Positions 4,710 through 6,789 of a DNA stretch of 6,789 nt are shown piece by piece. Position 1 is the stretch's first letter. Each line of letters starts with the position of its first letter. The stretch comes from Methanosarcinales archaeon (GTDB lineage Archaea; Halobacteriota; Methanosarcinia; Methanosarcinales; Methanogasteraceae). The stretch is taken from assembly GCA_030672605.1 (NCBI GenBank), contig DAOVGE010000057.1, positions 1 to 6,789 on the forward strand. Direction: 5' to 3'. The position numbers were made by a program, and so were the translations under genes. A model generated the notes under the pieces. It was not told the DNA's origin and made no database searches. It saw only the letters and a program-made list of their open reading frames with translations.

Positions 4710-5702
4710 ATGAAGCACTCAGATAAGAGAATCCTCACAACAGCGCGCAGCACGCCGACCGACCCGCGATACGGGTGCTTGCCGGATCAGCGATCGATTG
4801 CGGAACTGCTTGGGTGCGGAGTGATAAATCTCGACAAACCAGCAGGACCAACCAGCCATGAGGTGGCGTCATGGGTCAAAGGGATATTGCACATAAAAAG
4901 AGCCGGGCACAGCGGAACACTAGACCCAAGGGTGACCGGCACACTCCCGATCATGCTCGGTGGTGCGACAAAGGCGGTAAAAGCGCTTCTGCTCGCCCAA
5001 AAGGAGTATGTCTGCCTCATGCACCTGCATCATCCGGTTCAGGAGGACGCACTTAGAGCGGTCTGCGCCGAGTTCACAGGCAAAATTTACCAGCGCCCGC
5101 CGGTCGTATCCGCGGTCAAGCAGAGGCTCAGGGTGCGAACCATCTATTACCTTCGAATCGAAGAGATCGATTCTAACGATGTGCTTGCAACAGTTGGATG
5201 CGAGGCAGGTACGTACATCCGCAAGCTGTGCCACGACATCGGAATCGCTCTTGGCGTCGGCGCACAGATGGCGGAACTGCGCAGAACCAGAGCAGGTCCG
5301 TTTGATGAGACCGATTCGGTGACGCTGCAAAATCTCTGCGATGCCTACGCCGAATGGACCGAGAGCGGCGATGAGACCGCTCTGCGAAGCATGGTGTATC
5401 CAATCGAACGTGCGCTCGTGCATCTGCCGGAGGTTGTTATTCGCGACAGCACGGTTGATGCGATATGCCACGGCGCATCGCTCGCTGCGCCAGGAGTGCT
5501 GGCGATATCAGACACAATCGCTGCCGATTGCCCGGTTGTAATCTGCACCCAGAAGGGTGAGACGGTCGCACTCGGAATCGCATGCATGCCCTCCGCAGAG
5601 ATCAAACGTGCGCGCACTGGAATTGTGGTGCGCACCGATAGGGTAATCATGAAGGCGGGCATATATCCAAGAGGATGGATCACATCACAGAAGCCGAGGT
5701 AG
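4710..5702 (+). CDS. cbf5: tRNA/rRNA pseudouridine synthase Cbf5 (TruB/dyskerin family)
   Basis: A complete 330-residue protein of the archaeal Cbf5 family, the catalytic subunit of H/ACA guide ribonucleoproteins, with Nop10, Gar1 and L7Ae as partners. It converts uridine to pseudouridine in rRNA and can act on U55 of tRNA. GVINLDKPAGPTSHEV (37-52) is the family opening. GHSGTLDPRVTG (66-77) carries the catalytic Asp72. Tyr100 follows at KEY. RPPVVSAVK (129-137) and GTYIRKLCHDIG (167-178) complete the active site, with Arg171. Residues from about 236 to 320 form a PUA domain ending IYPRGW. The ATG at 4710 has GGAG at 4699-4702, 7 nt upstream; an ATG at 4703 opens only a 7-codon frame. The last 10 nt, including the TAG stop, are also the first 10 nt of the tRNA-Ser gene. 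The lysine-rich tail seen in many Cbf5/dyskerin proteins is absent. Confidence 0.94.
   Translation: MKHSDKRILTTARSTPTDPRYGCLPDQRSIAELLGCGVINLDKPAGPTSHEVASWVKGILHIKRAGHSGTLDPRVTGTLPIMLGGATKAVKALLLAQKEYVCLMHLHHPVQEDALRAVCAEFTGKIYQRPPVVSAVKQRLRVRTIYYLRIEEIDSNDVLATVGCEAGTYIRKLCHDIGIALGVGAQMAELRRTRAGPFDETDSVTLQNLCDAYAEWTESGDETALRSMVYPIERALVHLPEVVIRDSTVDAICHGASLAAPGVLAISDTIAADCPVVICTQKGETVALGIACMPSAEIKRARTGIVVRTDRVIMKAGIYPRGWITSQKPR
5661..5666 (+). promoter_or_regulatory. TATA box of tRNA-Ser inside cbf5
   Basis: ATATAT, in the codons for the conserved cbf5 residues GIYP, is centred about 29 nt before the mature tRNA 5' end. Archaeal initiation 25-27 nt downstream would start near 5689-5691, a few bases before the tRNA. 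This is the spacing expected for a tRNA promoter. Confidence 0.5.
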
Positions 5703-5793
5703 TCTAGCGGTAAGGCGCACGCCTGGAATGAATAAATGCCTTGAAAGCGTGTGGGTATTAACGCCCTCGTGAGTTCGAATCTCACCCTCGGCG
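5693..5793 (+). tRNA. tRNA-Ser (GGA) with intron
   Basis: The acceptor strands GCCGAGG (5693-5699) and CCTCGGC (5786-5792) pair perfectly, with discriminator G at 5793 and no encoded CCA. The D stem is GTC/GGC (5702-5704 with 5714-5716), with GG in the D loop. The anticodon stem is CACGC (5718-5722) with GCGTG (5747-5751). The long variable arm has a GGGT/GCCC stem (5753-5756 with 5763-5766), and the T arm is GTGAG-TTCGAAT-CTCAC. A long variable arm with G73 is typical of archaeal serine tRNA rather than leucine (A73). Removing 17 nt after position 37 gives the loop CTGGAAA and anticodon GGA, reading UCC/UCU. A different splice choice would give UGA, also serine. The first 10 nt overlap the end of cbf5. 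Confidence 0.92.
5729..5745 (+). other. 17-nt tRNA intron (canonical position 37/38)
   Basis: The insert lies one base 3' of the anticodon GGA, the usual archaeal intron site cut by the splicing endonuclease. The bulge-helix-bulge is relaxed: with AA|A as the 3' bulge, C32 pairs with G, G34 with U and G35 with C, but U33 faces U. The exact ends therefore remain inferred from the loop size. Confidence 0.65.
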
Positions 5794-5887
5794 TAATTAG
5801 GATGGAAATGGAAAAAGTGTAAGGGTCAGTCGGATGTGCAACCGCACAAAAGACGTGTGGACGGGGGTTATACTCAGCGACCGGCAT

Positions 5888-5902
5888 AAATCGCGATTTT
5901 TT
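5888..5902 (+). terminator. Oligo-T terminator downstream of tRNA-Ser
   Basis: AAATCGCGATTT (5888-5899), a perfect palindrome, runs into six Ts at 5897-5902. It is the first T-run of this length after the tRNA, about 105 nt away. The intervening 5794-5887 has small hairpins (TGTGC-AACC-GCACA at 5835-5848, or CCGCAC with GTGTGG) but no gene I can identify. Confidence 0.45.
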
Positions 5903-5987
5903 GTAACCATCAATTTGACGTACCCACTTCAGAAAGTATTGTGAAACTCAGCTTCAGTCTTTCTGGAAGATATGCACAAAAAACCTC

Positions 5988-6061
5988 AATCTGTGTTCAT
6001 CGGTGTTAATCTGTGGCTAAAAGCCATTGTCAGCCACAGATTAACACGGATTTCACTGATT
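5988..6061. repeat. Long near-perfect hairpin repeat, intergenic
   Basis: The arms 5988-6018 and 6032-6061 form a stem of about 30 bp around a 13-nt loop. The inner 16 bp are perfect (GTGTTAATCTGTGGCT with its inverse) and the outer half has several mismatches and one bulge. GTGTTAATCT is shared with the repeat at 4285-4368. Similar AATCTGTG phrases are, from general knowledge, frequent in intergenic DNA of diverse prokaryotes. The remaining sequence of 5794-6183 holds no credible gene. Confidence 0.75.
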
Positions 6062-6127
6062 ACGCCCATCTAATCATACTTGCATTTGCCGGGTTGGCGT
6101 CATGTTTTCAACCGACCAGAACAAATT

Positions 6128-6133
6128 AAAAAG
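6128..6133 (-). terminator. Possible oligo-T terminator of the transporter gene
   Basis: On the minus strand this reads CTTTTT, about 50 nt after the transporter stop. A small hairpin between stop and T-run (GATGG 6156-6160 with CCATC 6177-6181) may help. The T-run is short. Confidence 0.35.
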
Positions 6134-6183
6134 TCTCTTAAATCGACCCCACGCAGATGGTGAGAACTGCCGGACGCCATCGG

Positions 6184-6789
6184 TTAACAGGTACGCGTAA
6201 GATATTTAGCCGAGATCAGAAAACCGGCAAAGCACAGCACTGCTCCAACCATGAGCACCGCTACAAACCCGTGGTACTGCGAGACCGCGCCCCCGATAAG
6301 AGAACCTGCCACGGATGCGAGACTGATGACTGTTGTGATCAGACCAGCTGATGCCGCTTTATCCTCGTTTCGACACAGCAGGAGTTCGGTCGACCCCACA
6401 TACAGAAACGACCATGAAAGAGCGATCAGCACCATCCCGGGCAGGACATAATAAAATATGGTCGGTGGGATAAAACTTAAGAAAGCGATCGAGGATACCA
6501 GATACCCGTACTTCACGATCGATACCATATCCTTGCCATCGAGCCGCCGCATCATGAAAAACTGCATCAGCGGGTTTATTGCGTAGATGGCTGCGATCCA
6601 GAACTTGTCCGATCCGAGACTTGCCATATACAGCGGGAAGATCGTCCATACGGCGGTGGCTCCGGCGTGTCTCAGCAGGAACGGCACGTATACCGCCCAG
6701 TTCGCTCTCACCGTGTCGAGCGATAGGTAACTGACATTCAGCCGCTTGATCTTGACTTCCGGCAGAGTCAGCGCGATTACAAAGGAGAG
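6184..6789 (-). CDS. Major facilitator superfamily transporter, C-terminal half (partial)
   Basis: The reading frame is open from the right edge to the TAA at 6184-6186, so at least 201 residues are visible and the N-terminal half lies outside the window. The GTG at 6709-6711 is only an internal codon: the 26 codons before it stay in frame and read as the end of span 6 (SFVIALTLPE) plus the central cytoplasmic loop. Six hydrophobic spans follow, near visible residues 33-58, 62-80, 90-108, 112-140, 147-172 and 176-196, matching spans 7-12 of the 12-span fold. The loop RRLDGKD (about 81-87) resembles the motif A-like loop between spans 8 and 9, and the glycine-rich GLITTVISLASVAGSLIGG matches span 11. 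The substrate cannot be inferred. Confidence 0.8.
   Translation of the reverse strand, partial: LSFVIALTLPEVKIKRLNVSYLSLDTVRANWAVYVPFLLRHAGATAVWTIFPLYMASLGSDKFWIAAIYAINPLMQFFMMRRLDGKDMVSIVKYGYLVSSIAFLSFIPPTIFYYVLPGMVLIALSWSFLYVGSTELLLCRNEDKAASAGLITTVISLASVAGSLIGGAVSQYHGFVAVLMVGAVLCFAGFLISAKYLTRTC

Noticed and set aside
4410..4718. 102-codon minus-strand frame over the argF-cbf5 gap
   Set aside because: It is a translation of the CTTTGCG palindrome and flanking repeats (LCALASLRF), a common artefact of such repeats, with no start signal and no recognisable domain.
4920..5471. 183-codon minus-strand frame inside cbf5
   Set aside because: It is antisense to the catalytic and PUA regions of cbf5 and shows no family motif.
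5345..5887. 180-codon minus-strand frame starting beyond the tRNA
   Set aside because: It runs antisense through the whole tRNA-Ser gene and into cbf5, and has no ribosome-binding site. It is a shadow of these genes.
6184..6711. A complete 175-residue transporter starting at GTG 6711
   Set aside because: The frame remains open to the window edge and the upstream 26 codons continue a plausible membrane span and loop, so the gene is a partial 12-span transporter.

Overview
The window is archaeal chromosome, and most of it is ordinary housekeeping sequence. Evidence for an archaeon is an archaeal histone, a type II methionine aminopeptidase, a Cbf5-type pseudouridine synthase with a PUA domain, an intron-containing tRNA gene with no encoded CCA, and TATA-box promoters. 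A CcmB-like cytochrome c maturation permease points to a cytochrome-containing euryarchaeote, perhaps in the Methanosarcinales, ANME or Archaeoglobi neighbourhood. That placement is inference from gene content; nothing here fixes the lineage.

Layout, left to right. Bases 1-243 are a non-coding leader. ccmB (+, 244-906) follows and runs tail to tail, with a 4-nt gap, into pyrD (-, 911-1801). Bases 1802-2121 form a divergent promoter region with palindromic words, a strong TATA box and a long, structured leader for the histone gene (+, 2122-2349). A hairpin plus T-tract terminator separates the histone from map (+, 2421-3311), which overlaps argF (+, 3308-4237) by ATGA. Bases 4238-4709 hold no credible gene but contain several long imperfect inverted repeats. 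cbf5 (+, 4710-5702) ends inside a tRNA-Ser gene (+, 5693-5793) that carries a 17-nt intron and appears to have its own TATA box within cbf5. Bases 5794-6183 are non-coding, with an oligo-T stretch and another long hairpin repeat. A major facilitator transporter (-, 6184-6789) runs off the right edge.

Functionally, pyrD (pyrimidines) and argF (arginine, from carbamoyl phosphate) are biosynthetic. map, cbf5 and tRNA-Ser serve translation and RNA modification, and the histone packs DNA. Apart from map-argF and cbf5-tRNA, the genes seem to be independent transcription units. I found no mobile-element gene, CRISPR array, defence locus or convincing new system. The observations most worth checking are the cbf5/tRNA overlap with its embedded promoter, the alternative folds of the histone leader, the changed stacking region of the histone, and the related hairpin repeats in two intergenic spaces.
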